The position numbers were made by a program, and so were the translations under genes. Positions 53,299 through 62,631 of a stretch of DNA of 64,000 nucleotides are shown here, in pieces. The notes under the pieces were generated by a model. It was not told the origin of the DNA. It saw only the letters and a program-made list of their open reading frames with translations, and searched no databases. Numbering within the stretch: the stretch's first letter is position 1; every line of letters starts with the position of its first letter. The DNA comes from DATBGO01 sp036558005 (lineage in GTDB: Bacteria; Actinomycetota; Actinomycetes; Streptosporangiales; Streptosporangiaceae), in contig DATBGO010000216.1 in NCBI GenBank assembly GCA_036558005.1, forward strand, positions 47,375 to 111,374. Reading direction: 5' to 3'.

Positions 53299-53979
53299 CT
53301 AGCGCCCGGTCCTGGCCGCGGCGCCGCGCGCCGCCACGGCCCTGAGACCGGTAACGGCAGCCGCCGGGTCATCGGCCCCGAAAACCGATGATCCCGCCAC
53401 GAAGACATCCGCGCCGGCCTGCGCGCAGCGGCCGATCGTCTCCTCGGTTACTCCCCCGTCCACCTGCAGCCACACCGGGGTGCCCCGGCGGGCGGCCAGC
53501 TGCGCCGCGATGGCGATCTTCGGCAGCACCAGGTCGAGGAACTCCTGGCCGCCGAAACCGGGCTCCACCGTCATCAGCAGCACCATGTCGACCTCGTCCA
53601 GCAGCCCCGCGTACGGCTCCACCGGGGTGCCGGGGTTGATGGCGAGCCCGGCCCGCGCGCCCGCCGCCCTGATCGTCCGCAGCGTCCGCACCGGCGCCTT
53701 CGCCGCCTCCGCGTGAATGGTCACGTTCCCGGCTCCGGCCTCGGCGTAGCCAGCCGCCCACCGGTCGGGGTCCTCGATCATCAGGTGACAGTCCAGCGGC
53801 AGGCTGGTGTGCTTGCCCAGCGCCTCGACCACCGGCAGGCCGATGGTCAGGTTCGGCACGAAATGACCGTCCATCACGTCGACGTGCAGCCAGTCCGCGA
53901 CCGCCTCGACCGAGGCCGCCTCGTCGGCGAGCCTGGCGAAGTCGGCGGCCAGCACGCTGGGCGCGATCTGCATGGTCAT
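53299..53979 (-). CDS. rpe: Ribulose-phosphate 3-epimerase
   Basis: Pentose-phosphate enzyme interconverting ribulose 5-phosphate and xylulose 5-phosphate; TIM barrel, metal dependent. Motifs: QIAPSVLAADFARLADE, LHVDVMDGHFVPNLTIG (metal ligands His, Asp), LPLDCHLMIEDPDRW, MTVEPGFGGQEFLDL and QVDGGVTEETIG. ATG at 53979 (226 residues), a second ATG two codons later. Ribulose 5-phosphate is also the RibBA substrate, and xylulose 5-phosphate links to pentose import nearby. Confidence 0.95.
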   Translation of the reverse strand: MTMQIAPSVLAADFARLADEAASVEAVADWLHVDVMDGHFVPNLTIGLPVVEALGKHTSLPLDCHLMIEDPDRWAAGYAEAGAGNVTIHAEAAKAPVRTLRTIRAAGARAGLAINPGTPVEPYAGLLDEVDMVLLMTVEPGFGGQEFLDLVLPKIAIAAQLAARRGTPVWLQVDGGVTEETIGRCAQAGADVFVAGSSVFGADDPAAAVTGLRAVAARGAAARTGR

Positions 53980-54112
53980 CTCGGGCTCAAGTGTAGGGCG
54001 GGGCGTGCCACACTGGGCGGCGCCCGGATTGTCAGCGCGTCCGGGTACCGTCCGGCAAGGTGGGTGCCGTCCGGCGAGGTGACCGGCGGCCGCGGGGAAG
54101 GGAGGCGGCCTG

Positions 54113-54859
54113 TTGGGCCCTGAAACGCCGGCCAGGCTGCTGGAGCGGGTCCGCAAGCTGCTGGCCAAGGCCGAGGACGAGAGCGTGACGCCGCCGGAGG
54201 CGCAGGCGCTGACCGCCAAGGCGGCCCAGCTGATGGCCAAGTACGGCATCGACCGGGCGCTGCTGGCCGCGGCCAGGCCGGAGACCGATCAGCCCGCCGA
54301 CCGGATGCTCGACATCGCCAACCCGTGGGCCAGGGTGAAGGCGCACCTGCTGTGCGGGCTGGCGTCGGCGCTGCGCTGCCAGTGCATCCTGCTGCCGGCC
54401 GCGACGCCGGGCACCCGGATCCACATGTTCGGTTATGCGAGCGACCTGGAGCGCACCGACGTGCTGTACACCTCGGTGCTGATCCAGATGTGGCACGGGC
54501 TGGCCGGCGCGCAGGTGCCCGCCCGGTCCCGCAGCGTGCGCGCCTGGCGGCGCAGCTGGCTGCTCGGGTTCGCCACCGCGGTGATCTCCCGGGTCACCGA
54601 CGCCGAGCAGGCGGCCGCCAGCCAGGCGGCCGGGCCGGACGGGACGGGCGCGCCGTCGGCCGCGCTGGTGCTCGCCGACCGGGCCCTGGTGGTGCGCCGC
54701 AACGTCGCGACTGCCTACCCGGTGACCCGCACCGCCCGGGTCACCTACAGCGGCAGCGGCTACCGCGATGGTTACGCGCAGGGGCAGCGGGCTGACCTGG
54801 GCACCGCACGGGTCAGGCCGGGCGGCGGCCGGGCCCTGTCCGCGGCCGGGCCGCCCTAG
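54113..54859 (+). CDS. DUF2786 domain protein
   Basis: 248 residues. The N-terminal DUF2786 helical domain is clear: ARLLERVRKLLAKAEDESVTPPEAQALTAKA with AQLMAKYGIDRALL. A second domain has HMFGYASDLERTDVLYTSVL, WLLGFATAVISRV and a C-terminal GYRDGYAQGQRADLG motif. Function unknown; members are found near phage and DNA-metabolism genes and in housekeeping context. The start is TTG at 54113 with GGGAGG upstream. The stop overlaps the rsmB stop within CTAG. Confidence 0.85.
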   Translation: MGPETPARLLERVRKLLAKAEDESVTPPEAQALTAKAAQLMAKYGIDRALLAAARPETDQPADRMLDIANPWARVKAHLLCGLASALRCQCILLPAATPGTRIHMFGYASDLERTDVLYTSVLIQMWHGLAGAQVPARSRSVRAWRRSWLLGFATAVISRVTDAEQAAASQAAGPDGTGAPSAALVLADRALVVRRNVATAYPVTRTARVTYSGSGYRDGYAQGQRADLGTARVRPGGGRALSAAGPP

Positions 54860-56283
54860 CCCGCGGGCCGGCGCCGCAGCAGCGCCAGGAAGATCGCGTC
54901 GGTGCCGTGCCGGTGCGGCCAGAACTGGGCGAACCTGCTGCCGGGGTCCGGGCAGCGCAGCCCGGGCACCTCGGCGAGCACGGCCGGAGCGTCGAGCACG
55001 TCCGCGTCAGCGCGGCCGGCTAGCACGCTGGCGACGACCTCGCGGGTCTCGGCCAGGTGCGGCGAGCAGGTGACGTAGCCGACCACCCCGCCGGGCCGGG
55101 CCGCGTCGAGCGCGGACGCCAGCAGCGCGCGCTGCAGGCCGCCGAGCCCGGCCACGTCGGCCGGCGACCGGCGCCAGCGCGACTCGGGCCGGCGCCGCAG
55201 CGCGCCGAGTCCCGAGCACGGCACGTCGGCCAGCACCCGGTCGAACGCCCCGGTCCGCCAGCCGGGCGCCGTCCCGTCCGCCGCCACCACGCCGGCCGCG
55301 CCCGGCAGCGCCGCCCTGGCCAGCCTGGCCCGGTGCTCGCGCAGGTCCGCGGCCAGCAGCCGGGCGCCGGGCTGGCCGGCCAGCCCGGCCAGCAGCCGGG
55401 CCTTGCCGCCTGGCCCGGCGCACAGGTCCAGCCATCGCATCGTGTCCTGGCCGGCGGTGGGCACCCGGGCCAGCGCGGCGGCCGCGAGCTGGCTGGCCTC
55501 GTCCTGTACCGCGGCCCGGCCCTGCGCGACGGCAGGGACCAGGGCCGGGTCGCCGGCCGGCAGGCAGGCGGCGGTCCTGGCCCACCGGCCCGGCTCGGCG
55601 CCGGCCTCGATCAGCTCGGCCTGGTCGGCCCGGCCCGGCACCGCGCACAGGGTCACGGCGGGCCGCTCGCCGTCGGCGGCCAGCAGCGCCTCGGTCTCGG
55701 CCAGGCCGGCGGCCGGGTCCTCGCCGAGCGCCGCCGCCAGCGCGGTGACGATCCAGCGCGGGTGGCTGTAGCGCACCGACAGGTGCCCGGCCAGGTCCTC
55801 GGCCCGGTCCGGGGCGGCGATCTCCAGCCAGGCCGGCAGGTCGCGGGTGGCCACCCGGCGCAGCACCGCGTTGACGAACCCGGCTGGCCTCGGCCCGGCG
55901 ACGTACCTGGCCAGGTCCACCGAGGTGGCCACGGCCGCGTGCGGGCGCACCCGGGTGGCCAGCAGCTGGTGCGCGCCCAGCCGCAGCACCTGCCGCAGCG
56001 GCGGGTCGACCGCGGCCAGGCCACGGTCGCTGCACAGGGCGAGGATGGCGTCGTAGCTGCCCTGGCCGCGCAGCGTCCCGTAGCAGAGCTCGGTGGCCAG
56101 GGCGGCGTCACGGCCGGCCAGCCCGCGTTCGCGCAGCAGCGCGGGCAGCAGCAGGTTGGCGTAGGCGTCCCGTTCGGCCACGCCGCGCAGGGCGTCCAGC
56201 GCCGCCCGCCGGGCCGGGTCGGCCCGCCCGCCAGTCCGCCGGCCGCCGCCCATCCCCCGCCCGCCAGTCCCCTGGCTGGTCAT
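54856..56283 (-). CDS. rsmB: 16S rRNA (cytosine967-C5)-methyltransferase RsmB
   Basis: 475 residues (Sun/Fmu). NusB-like RNA-binding N-terminal domain (RRAALDALRGVAERDAYAN, ELCYGTLRGQGSYDAI), then the RsmB methyltransferase: QDEASQLAAAAL, LDLCAGPGGKARLLAGLAG, LADVPCSGLGALRRRPESRW with the catalytic Cys and VGYVTCSPHLAETREVV with the second Cys. A Gly/Arg-rich N-terminal ~20 residues precede the domain. Downstream of fmt with one base between stop and start. Confidence 0.95.
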   Translation of the reverse strand: MTSQGTGGRGMGGGRRTGGRADPARRAALDALRGVAERDAYANLLLPALLRERGLAGRDAALATELCYGTLRGQGSYDAILALCSDRGLAAVDPPLRQVLRLGAHQLLATRVRPHAAVATSVDLARYVAGPRPAGFVNAVLRRVATRDLPAWLEIAAPDRAEDLAGHLSVRYSHPRWIVTALAAALGEDPAAGLAETEALLAADGERPAVTLCAVPGRADQAELIEAGAEPGRWARTAACLPAGDPALVPAVAQGRAAVQDEASQLAAAALARVPTAGQDTMRWLDLCAGPGGKARLLAGLAGQPGARLLAADLREHRARLARAALPGAAGVVAADGTAPGWRTGAFDRVLADVPCSGLGALRRRPESRWRRSPADVAGLGGLQRALLASALDAARPGGVVGYVTCSPHLAETREVVASVLAGRADADVLDAPAVLAEVPGLRCPDPGSRFAQFWPHRHGTDAIFLALLRRRPAG

Positions 56284-56284
56284 C

Positions 56285-57253
56285 TCAGCCCAGCACCGCG
56301 CGGGCGCCGTCGAGGCGCAGCCCGCGAGCCCAGTCGGCGGCCCGCATCGGCCGCTTGCCGTGCGGCTGCACGTCGCCGAGCTCGACCGGCGCGGTGCCGG
56401 TGCCGACGAGCACCCGGGACCGCTGCACCCGCAGCTCGCCGGGCGCTGGCACGGTTCCGGCGCTGGCTGGCCCGTTCGCGCTGGCTGGCCCCGTCAGCTG
56501 TGCCGGCCCGGCCAGCGGTCCCAGCTTGAGCCTGGCCTGGTCGAGCACGGTCCAGGCGCCGGGCGCGGGCGTGCACGCGCGGATCTGCCGGGACACCGCG
56601 ATGGCCGGCGCGGCCCAGTCCACCCGGGCGTCCTCCGGGGTGATCTTCGGCGCGAGGCTGACCCCGGCGGCGGGCTGCGGCACCGCGGCCAGCTCGCCCG
56701 ACTCGATCCCGTCCATGGTCGCGACCAGCAGCCGCGCTCCGGACTCCGACAGCCTGCCCAGCAGGTCCCCGGCCGTGTCGGTGGCCCCGACCGGCTCGGT
56801 CACCACCCCGTACACCGGCCCGGCGTCGAGCTCGGCGACCAGCCGGAAGGTGGTCGCGCCGGTGATGTCGTCGCCGTGCCAGATCGCGTGCTGCACCGGC
56901 GCGGCGCCGCGCCAGGCCGGCAGCAGCGAGAAATGCAGGTTGACCCAGCCGCGGGCGGGGATGTCCAGCGCCTGCTGCGGGACCAGCGCGCCGTAGCCGA
57001 CGACCGGGCAGCAGTCCGGCGCGATCGCCCGCAGCCGGTCCAGGAAGCCGGGTTCCCTCGGCCTGGCCGGGCGCAGCACCTCCAGCCCGGCCTGCTCGGC
57101 CCGCTGCGCGACCGGGCTGCTGGCCAGCTGGCGGCCGCGGCCCGCCGGGGCGTCCGGGCGGGTGATCACCGCCACGACCTGGTGCCGGGAGCCGAGCAGC
57201 GCGTCCAGCGCGGGCACCGCGATCGCGGGCGTCCCGGCGAAGACAAGGCGCAT
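56285..57253 (-). CDS. fmt: Methionyl-tRNA formyltransferase
   Basis: Formylates initiator Met-tRNA with 10-formyl-THF. 322 residues. LVFAGTPAIAVPALDALL, PDAPAGRGRQL, NLHFSLLPAWRGAAPVQHAI (catalytic Asn/His loop), AELDAGPVYGVV and the C-terminal OB domain with KRPMRAADWARGL. A short Ala/Gly/Pro-rich insertion (ASANGPASAG) occurs in the C-terminal domain. ATG 57253, three bases after the def stop. Confidence 0.96.
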   Translation of the reverse strand: MRLVFAGTPAIAVPALDALLGSRHQVVAVITRPDAPAGRGRQLASSPVAQRAEQAGLEVLRPARPREPGFLDRLRAIAPDCCPVVGYGALVPQQALDIPARGWVNLHFSLLPAWRGAAPVQHAIWHGDDITGATTFRLVAELDAGPVYGVVTEPVGATDTAGDLLGRLSESGARLLVATMDGIESGELAAVPQPAAGVSLAPKITPEDARVDWAAPAIAVSRQIRACTPAPGAWTVLDQARLKLGPLAGPAQLTGPASANGPASAGTVPAPGELRVQRSRVLVGTGTAPVELGDVQPHGKRPMRAADWARGLRLDGARAVLG

Positions 57254-57256
57254 CGG

Positions 57257-57805
57257 TCAGAAAGCCCCGCCGCGGGTCGGGTGCGGCGAGATCTTCACCT
57301 GCGGGACCGGGGCGCCCCACCATTCGGCGGCCCGGATCTCCTTCATCGCGAGCTTTCGCTGCGCGGCGTCGAGCCGGTCGATGAACAGCACACCATCCAG
57401 ATGATCGGTCTCATGCTGGACGCAGCGCGCCAGCTGGCCGCTGCCCTGCAGGGTGACCGGCTCGCCGTGCATGTCGAAGCCGGTCGCGACCACCTCGTAG
57501 GCCCGCTTGGTCGGGAACTGCAGGCCGGGGAACGACAGGCAGCCCTCGTCGTCGGTCTCCTCTTCCTCCGACAGCCGCAGCGACGGGTTGATCAGGTGCC
57601 CGAGCTGGTCGTCCACGTAGTAGCTGAACACCCGCAGGCCGACCCCGATCTGCGGCGCCGCCAGCCCGACGCCCGGCGCCTCCAGCATGGTGTCGGTGAG
57701 ATCCTTCACCAGCCTGCGCAGCTCGGCGTCGAAATCCCGGACCGGCTCGGCCGGGGTGCGCAGCACCGGGTCGCCAAACAGACGTATCGGCCGGACGCTC
57801 ACCAC
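57257..57805 (-). CDS. def: Peptide deformylase
   Basis: Removes the N-formyl group from new proteins. 182 residues with all three motifs: GVGLAAPQIGVGLRV, EGCLSFPGLQFP (metal Cys) and QHETDHLDGVLF (HExxH metal/catalytic). GTG start at 57805. Coupled with fmt and rsmB in the usual translation-maturation cluster. Confidence 0.96.
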   Translation of the reverse strand: MVSVRPIRLFGDPVLRTPAEPVRDFDAELRRLVKDLTDTMLEAPGVGLAAPQIGVGLRVFSYYVDDQLGHLINPSLRLSEEEETDDEGCLSFPGLQFPTKRAYEVVATGFDMHGEPVTLQGSGQLARCVQHETDHLDGVLFIDRLDAAQRKLAMKEIRAAEWWGAPVPQVKISPHPTRGGAF

Positions 57806-57864
57806 GTGCCTCCCAGGTCACCAGCTGGTCGTGGCTGCCGCTGGCAGCCTGCTCCGCAGACAGT

Positions 57865-59304
57865 CTATGGAGTCGCGCGGCCCCCGCCAGCCGAAGGCGA
57901 GCGGGCCTTGAACGACGCCTTGCGGGCGGCCCTGGCCACCGCCGGGTCGGGGTGATGCTCGCCGAGCGCGGTCAGCAGGCCGGTCACGCCCGGGTGGCTC
58001 ACCTGCCACAGGCTGGCCACGATCTCGGCCTGGGTCTGGGCCGGCACCTCGGGCAGCAGCTCAGCCACCACGTCGCGCGGGTCCGCCTCCTCCAGCAGCC
58101 CGGCGCCCAGGTCGACCAGCAGCCAGGTCCGGTCGTCGGCGGTCAGCTCGGCTTCCTGGCCGTGCTCGTGCAGCCACACCGCCGCGTGCGCGCGCAGCAG
58201 CGGGTCGCTGAGCGCTGCCCTGACCTCTCCGATCGCGCCGTCGCCGACCCGGTCGAGGACCGCGAACGCGGCGCCGCGCAGGCCCGGCGACCCGGCCCTG
58301 GCCGCGCTGACCAGCTCCGCGGCGGCCCGCGCGGGCGGGCGGCTGGCCAGCCACGCGCCGATCTCCGCCTCGCCGTCTTCGGCGTCGCAGCTGGCCAGGG
58401 TGGCCAGCAGGCCGGCCGCGCCGGCCTTGCCGGTGCCGCCGAGCACCGGCACGTGCCAGCCCTGGGCGCGCAGCCTGCGGTGCACGCCCCAGATGCCCAG
58501 CGGAGACAGCGACACGGTCAGCCCGCCGGCCGCCTCGTCGGTGCCGAGCTCGACCACGGCGAGGTCGGCCAGCGTCTCCAGCGCCCGCGACAGCGCGGCG
58601 CCGTCATCCCGGTCCGGGTCATCCCGGTCCGGGTCATCCCGGTCCGCTTCCGGCCGGCCACGGCCCGAACTGCCGCCGCCGGCACCGCCGCCGCCGGCAC
58701 CGCCGCCGCCGGGATGGCCGGCCCCGGGCCGGGGCCGCTGGGTACCCGCGGCGGCCGCGTACGCCTCGAACAAGCTCTCCATCCGCACCGGCGCGCCTAC
58801 CGTGTACAGCGCGGTCGCCAGCCCGTCCAGGTCGTCGGCGGCCAGCACGACCTGCAGCGCGCCATCCCACAGCGACAGCACCTGCTCGGCCTCGGCGGAA
58901 GCCAGGGTGTCCAGCCGGCCGGGGGCGGCGGCGTCGGGCGCCGCCGCGGCGGCCGCGACGTCCCAGGCGGTGCGCACCTCCCCTGGCGCCATCTCCAGCG
59001 CCACCGCGGCGGCGCTGACCTGGTCCGGGGCAAGCACGGGGGCGGCGGCCAGACGGGCCCCGCGGGCCCAGCGGGCCAGGTCCCTGGCGGCGCGCAGCAG
59101 CGGCGCGACCCGGGCCGCGGCGGCGAGTTCCTCGCGCGGCGCCAGCCGCACCGGGGGCATCCGCAGCCGCTCGCCGTTGCGGGCCTCGTCGGCCTCCGGG
59201 CCCTTGCCCGCCACCGTCGCGCTCCCCGGGGCAGCCGGCCCTGGGCTCAGGCCTGGCCGAGACCCGCTAGCTCTCGCATTGGGGTTCCTTGGTGAGGTGG
59301 CCAC
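57865..59304 (-). CDS. Conserved hypothetical protein with HEAT-like C-terminal half
   Basis: 479 residues; not a named family to me, although a hypothetical gene at this place between priA and def is usual in actinobacteria. The N-terminal half has helical segments (LLRAARDLARWARG, VLSLWDGALQVVLAADDLDG). The centre (~205-245) is low complexity: Gly-rich (GAGGGGAGGGSS) and Asp/Arg/Pro repeats (DDPDRDDPDRDD) encoded by a 15-bp DNA repeat near 58610-58650. The C-terminal half (~290-470) has Ala/Leu-rich helical pairs like HEAT repeats (LRGAAFAVLDRVGDGAIGEV). No signal or membrane segment. Confidence 0.75.
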   Translation of the reverse strand: MATSPRNPNARASGSRPGLSPGPAAPGSATVAGKGPEADEARNGERLRMPPVRLAPREELAAAARVAPLLRAARDLARWARGARLAAAPVLAPDQVSAAAVALEMAPGEVRTAWDVAAAAAAPDAAAPGRLDTLASAEAEQVLSLWDGALQVVLAADDLDGLATALYTVGAPVRMESLFEAYAAAAGTQRPRPGAGHPGGGGAGGGGAGGGSSGRGRPEADRDDPDRDDPDRDDGAALSRALETLADLAVVELGTDEAAGGLTVSLSPLGIWGVHRRLRAQGWHVPVLGGTGKAGAAGLLATLASCDAEDGEAEIGAWLASRPPARAAAELVSAARAGSPGLRGAAFAVLDRVGDGAIGEVRAALSDPLLRAHAAVWLHEHGQEAELTADDRTWLLVDLGAGLLEEADPRDVVAELLPEVPAQTQAEIVASLWQVSHPGVTGLLTALGEHHPDPAVARAARKASFKARSPSAGGGRATP

Positions 59305-59335
59305 CCAAGCACCCTATGGCCTCCGGCGGGCATAG

Positions 59336-61288
59336 TCAGATCAGCTCGGCCGGGTCCAGCTGCAATCGCACCGGGCCAGGCTCCTTCCTGGCGCTGCGGA
59401 TCGCCTGCCCGGCCTGCAGCGCGGCGGCGAGCGCGCGGCCGTCAGCGCGGGCCACCCGGACCAGCGCGCGCACGTCCTGCGGGCCGCCCGGGGCGGCCCG
59501 CGGGGCGCCGCCGGGGGGCACCGGGACCGGGCCGAGCACATCGGCGCCCCCGGGCAGGTCCGCGGCGGCCAGCAGCCCGGCCACCGCCTCCTGCGAGCCG
59601 GTCAGGCTGGCCATCCGGATCGCGGGCGGGAACCCCAGCTCGCGCCGTTCGGCCAGCTCGCGCTCGGCGTGGGTGACCGGGTCCCAGCGGATCAGCGCCT
59701 GCACGGCGGGCAGGGCGGCGGCGGCCACCACCACGACCTTCCCGCCCGCCGGGCCGGCCCGGACCAGCGCCGCCGCGTTCAGCCACCGGCGCAGCGCCTC
59801 CTCGGCGGCCCGCAGGCTCGCCCGCGACAGCAGCGCCCAGCCGTCCAGCAGCACCGCGGCCGCGTAACCGCCGTCCGCGCGCGGCTCCGCGCCCGGCGTG
59901 GCCACCACCACCGCGGGCGCGGCCGGCACCGAGTCGAGCACGCTGTCCCCGCCGGACCTGCGGACCGGCACCGAGGGGAACGCCCGGCCGAGTTCCTCGG
60001 CGGTGCGCCCGGCACCGGTCACCGCCGCCCGCAGCCTGGCGCCCCCGCACTGCGGGCAGGACCAGCGCGCGGCGGCCGCGGCACACCAGCGGCAGGACGC
60101 GGCCGCCTGCTCGGCCGGCAGGCTGAGCGGCCCGCCGCAGGCCGGGCAGCGGGCCGCCGCGTGGCAGCGGGCGCACCGGGTCGCGACGACGTAGCCGCGC
60201 CGGGGCACCTGGATCAGCACCGGGCCGGCCGCCAGTGCCTCCCGCGCGGTGCGCAGCGCGAGGCTGGGCACCCGCGCGGACCGCGCGGCCTCGTCCCTGG
60301 CCAGCTCCGCGTCATCGCCCGCCGCGGCGACCTGGGGCATGCTGGCGCGCACCACCGCCCGGTCCGCCTGCAGTGCCCTGGCCCAGCCGCTGGCGACCAG
60401 CTGGGTCGCCTCGGCGGTCCGGGTGAAGCCGCCGATCAGCGCGGCCGCCCCGGCCCGGTGGGCGCGCAGCGCCAGCACCTCCCTGGCGTGCGGGTAGGGC
60501 GCCCGCGGCTCCTCGTGCAGGTCATCGCCGTCGTCCCAGATCGCCACCAGGCCGAGCGCGGCGACCGGGGCGAACATCGCCGACCGGTTACCCGCGACGA
60601 TCGCCGCCTCCCCGCGCAGGATCGCGAGCCAGCGCCGGTACCGCTCGGCCGGCCCCAGGCCCGCCGCCAGGCACACGTGCCGTCCGGGCCCGAGCAGCCC
60701 GGTCAGCGCCTCGTCGACCTGGCCGAGGTCCCTGGCGTCGGGCACCACGATCAGCGCGCCCCGCCCGGCGGCCGCCGCGGTCGCGGCCGCGACGGCGATC
60801 TCCCTCGGCCAGTGCGGGCCGGGCAGCGCGGTCCAGGCCGCGTGCGGCCTGCGGCCCTCGTAGACCGCGGTGAGGAACGACCGGCCCGCCCGGTACCTGG
60901 CCCAGTTGCCCGGGCCGGGCCGCGGCGGCCGGCCGGGGGCGTGACCGGCGGGCCCGGCCGCCTCGGCCCGCGCGTGCCGCGGCGGGATCGCCAGCCGGAG
61001 CACGTCGGCGAGGGTGCCCGCGTACCGGTCGGCCACCGCCCGGGCCAGCCCGGCCACCTCGGCGGTCAGCACCGGCTCGGCGGACACGACCCGCTCCAGG
61101 AACGCCAGCGCGCCGCCGTGCTCGCTGGCAGCCGCCCGCTCCAGCAGGAACCCGCCGGTCAGCCGGCCAGCGAACCTGACCCGCACCCGGCAGCCCGCGA
61201 TCGCGTCCGCCGACATCGACTCGGGCACCTGGTAGTCGAACGGGCGGTCCAGGTGGGCCAGCGGCACGTCGACCGCCACCCGTGCCAC
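59336..61288 (-). CDS. priA: Primosomal protein N' (PriA), helicase-degenerate actinobacterial form
   Basis: Replication restart factor. 650 residues: N-terminal DNA-binding domain (VAVDVPLAHLDRPFDYQVPE, VRFAGRLTGGFLLER, ADRYAGTLADVLRLAIPPRH), then a helicase-like core in which no Walker A GxGKT is present and the DEAH box reads IWDDGDDLHEEP; zinc-binding cysteines CARCHAAARCPACGG and CRWCAAAAARWSCPQCG are intact. Actinobacterial PriA proteins are known to lack helicase motifs, so this is normal for the lineage. GTG 61288; in-frame extension up to ~25 residues (KPARARARPEPAASLP) exists without a clear start. Confidence 0.92.
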   Translation of the reverse strand: MARVAVDVPLAHLDRPFDYQVPESMSADAIAGCRVRVRFAGRLTGGFLLERAAASEHGGALAFLERVVSAEPVLTAEVAGLARAVADRYAGTLADVLRLAIPPRHARAEAAGPAGHAPGRPPRPGPGNWARYRAGRSFLTAVYEGRRPHAAWTALPGPHWPREIAVAAATAAAAGRGALIVVPDARDLGQVDEALTGLLGPGRHVCLAAGLGPAERYRRWLAILRGEAAIVAGNRSAMFAPVAALGLVAIWDDGDDLHEEPRAPYPHAREVLALRAHRAGAAALIGGFTRTAEATQLVASGWARALQADRAVVRASMPQVAAAGDDAELARDEAARSARVPSLALRTAREALAAGPVLIQVPRRGYVVATRCARCHAAARCPACGGPLSLPAEQAAASCRWCAAAAARWSCPQCGGARLRAAVTGAGRTAEELGRAFPSVPVRRSGGDSVLDSVPAAPAVVVATPGAEPRADGGYAAAVLLDGWALLSRASLRAAEEALRRWLNAAALVRAGPAGGKVVVVAAAALPAVQALIRWDPVTHAERELAERRELGFPPAIRMASLTGSQEAVAGLLAAADLPGGADVLGPVPVPPGGAPRAAPGGPQDVRALVRVARADGRALAAALQAGQAIRSARKEPGPVRLQLDPAELI

Positions 61289-61361
61289 CGGCAGCGACGC
61301 GGCGGGCTCGGGCCGCGCCCGGGCCCGGGCTGGCTTGCGCCGGGTGCCAGCGCCCGGCTGG

Positions 61362-62555
61362 TCAGAGGCCAGCGGCCGACCTGAGGGCGTCCGCGCGATC
61401 GGTCCGCTCCCAGGTGAAATCGGGCTCTTCGCGGCCGAAGTGGCCGTACGCGGCGGTCTGGGCGTAGATCGGCCGGAGCAGGTCGAGGTCGATGATGATC
61501 GCGGCCGGCCGCAGGTCGAACACCTGCAGCACCGCGTCCTGGATCCGCTCGACCGGCACCTGCTCGGTGCCGAAGCACTCCACGAACAAGCCGACCGGCT
61601 TGGCCTTGCCGATCGCGTAGGCGACCTGGGTCTCGCACCGCTCCGCCAGCCCGGCGGCGACCACGTTCTTGGCCACCCAGCGCATCGCGTAGGCGGCGCT
61701 GCGGTCCACCTTGGAGGGGTCCTTGCCGGAGAAGGCGCCGCCGCCGTGCCTGGCCATCCCGCCGTAGGTGTCGATGATGATCTTGCGGCCGGTCAGCCCG
61801 GCGTCACCCATCGGGCCGCCGATCTCGAACCTGCCGGTCGGGTTGACCAGCAGCCGGTAGTTGGAGGTGTCCAGGTCGAGGGCGCCGATGATGGGCTCGA
61901 CCACGTGCTCGCGGATGTCGGGGGTGAGCAGGCCCTTCAGGTCGATGGCCGGCGCGTGCTGGGTGGACACCACCACCGTGTCCAGCCGCACCGGCTGGGT
62001 GCCGGCGTACTCGATCGTCACCTGGGTCTTGCCGTCGGGCCGGATGTAGGGCACCTCGCCGCTGCGGCGGACCTCCGCCAGCCGCCGGGACAGCCGGTGC
62101 GCCAGCGTGATGGGCAGCGGCATCAGCTCGGGCGTCTCGCGGCAGGCGTACCCGAACATCAGCCCCTGGTCACCGGCGCCCTGCCGGTCGAGCTCGTCGG
62201 CGCCCTCGCCCTCACGGTGCTCGAACGCCTCCCTGACGCCCTGCGCGATATCGGGCGACTGCGAGCCGATTGACACCGATACCCCGCAGGACGCCCCGTC
62301 ATAACCTTTTGCCGAGGAGTCGTATCCGATGTCGAGGATCTTGTCCCGGATAATCCCAGGGATGTCGACGTAGGTCTCGGTGGTCACCTCGCCGGCCACG
62401 TGCACCTGACCGGTCGTGATCAGCGTCTCTACCGCGACCCGGCTCCGCGGGTCGCCTTTGACCATCGCGTCCAGGACGGCATCGCTGATCTGATCCGCCA
62501 TCTTGTCGGGATGGCCTTCGGTAACAGATTCGGAGGTGAAAAGACGACGGGCCAC
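61362..62555 (-). CDS. metK: S-adenosylmethionine synthetase
   Basis: Makes SAM from methionine and ATP. 397 residues: RLFTSESVTEGHPDKMADQI (His of first signature), GAGDQGLMFGYACRETPELM, and GGGAFSGKDPSKVDRSAAYA (P-loop-like signature 2). GTG at 62555 with AAAGGAG upstream. Supplies SAM for the methyltransferases in the window. Located between coaBC and priA as in Streptomyces. Confidence 0.98.
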   Translation of the reverse strand: MARRLFTSESVTEGHPDKMADQISDAVLDAMVKGDPRSRVAVETLITTGQVHVAGEVTTETYVDIPGIIRDKILDIGYDSSAKGYDGASCGVSVSIGSQSPDIAQGVREAFEHREGEGADELDRQGAGDQGLMFGYACRETPELMPLPITLAHRLSRRLAEVRRSGEVPYIRPDGKTQVTIEYAGTQPVRLDTVVVSTQHAPAIDLKGLLTPDIREHVVEPIIGALDLDTSNYRLLVNPTGRFEIGGPMGDAGLTGRKIIIDTYGGMARHGGGAFSGKDPSKVDRSAAYAMRWVAKNVVAAGLAERCETQVAYAIGKAKPVGLFVECFGTEQVPVERIQDAVLQVFDLRPAAIIIDLDLLRPIYAQTAAYGHFGREEPDFTWERTDRADALRSAAGL

Positions 62556-62631
62556 CCTTGCTCCTTTTAATCTCCGCGATTGGCTTCGCCGCAGTTTAAC
62601 CGGCTGAGCAGGACGGCCCGCCGTAACCGCG

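Noticed and set aside
59336..61288. PriA as a pseudogene
   Set aside because: Walker A and DEAH motifs are degenerate, but the frame is intact, zinc cysteines are kept and the same loss is known throughout actinobacterial PriA.
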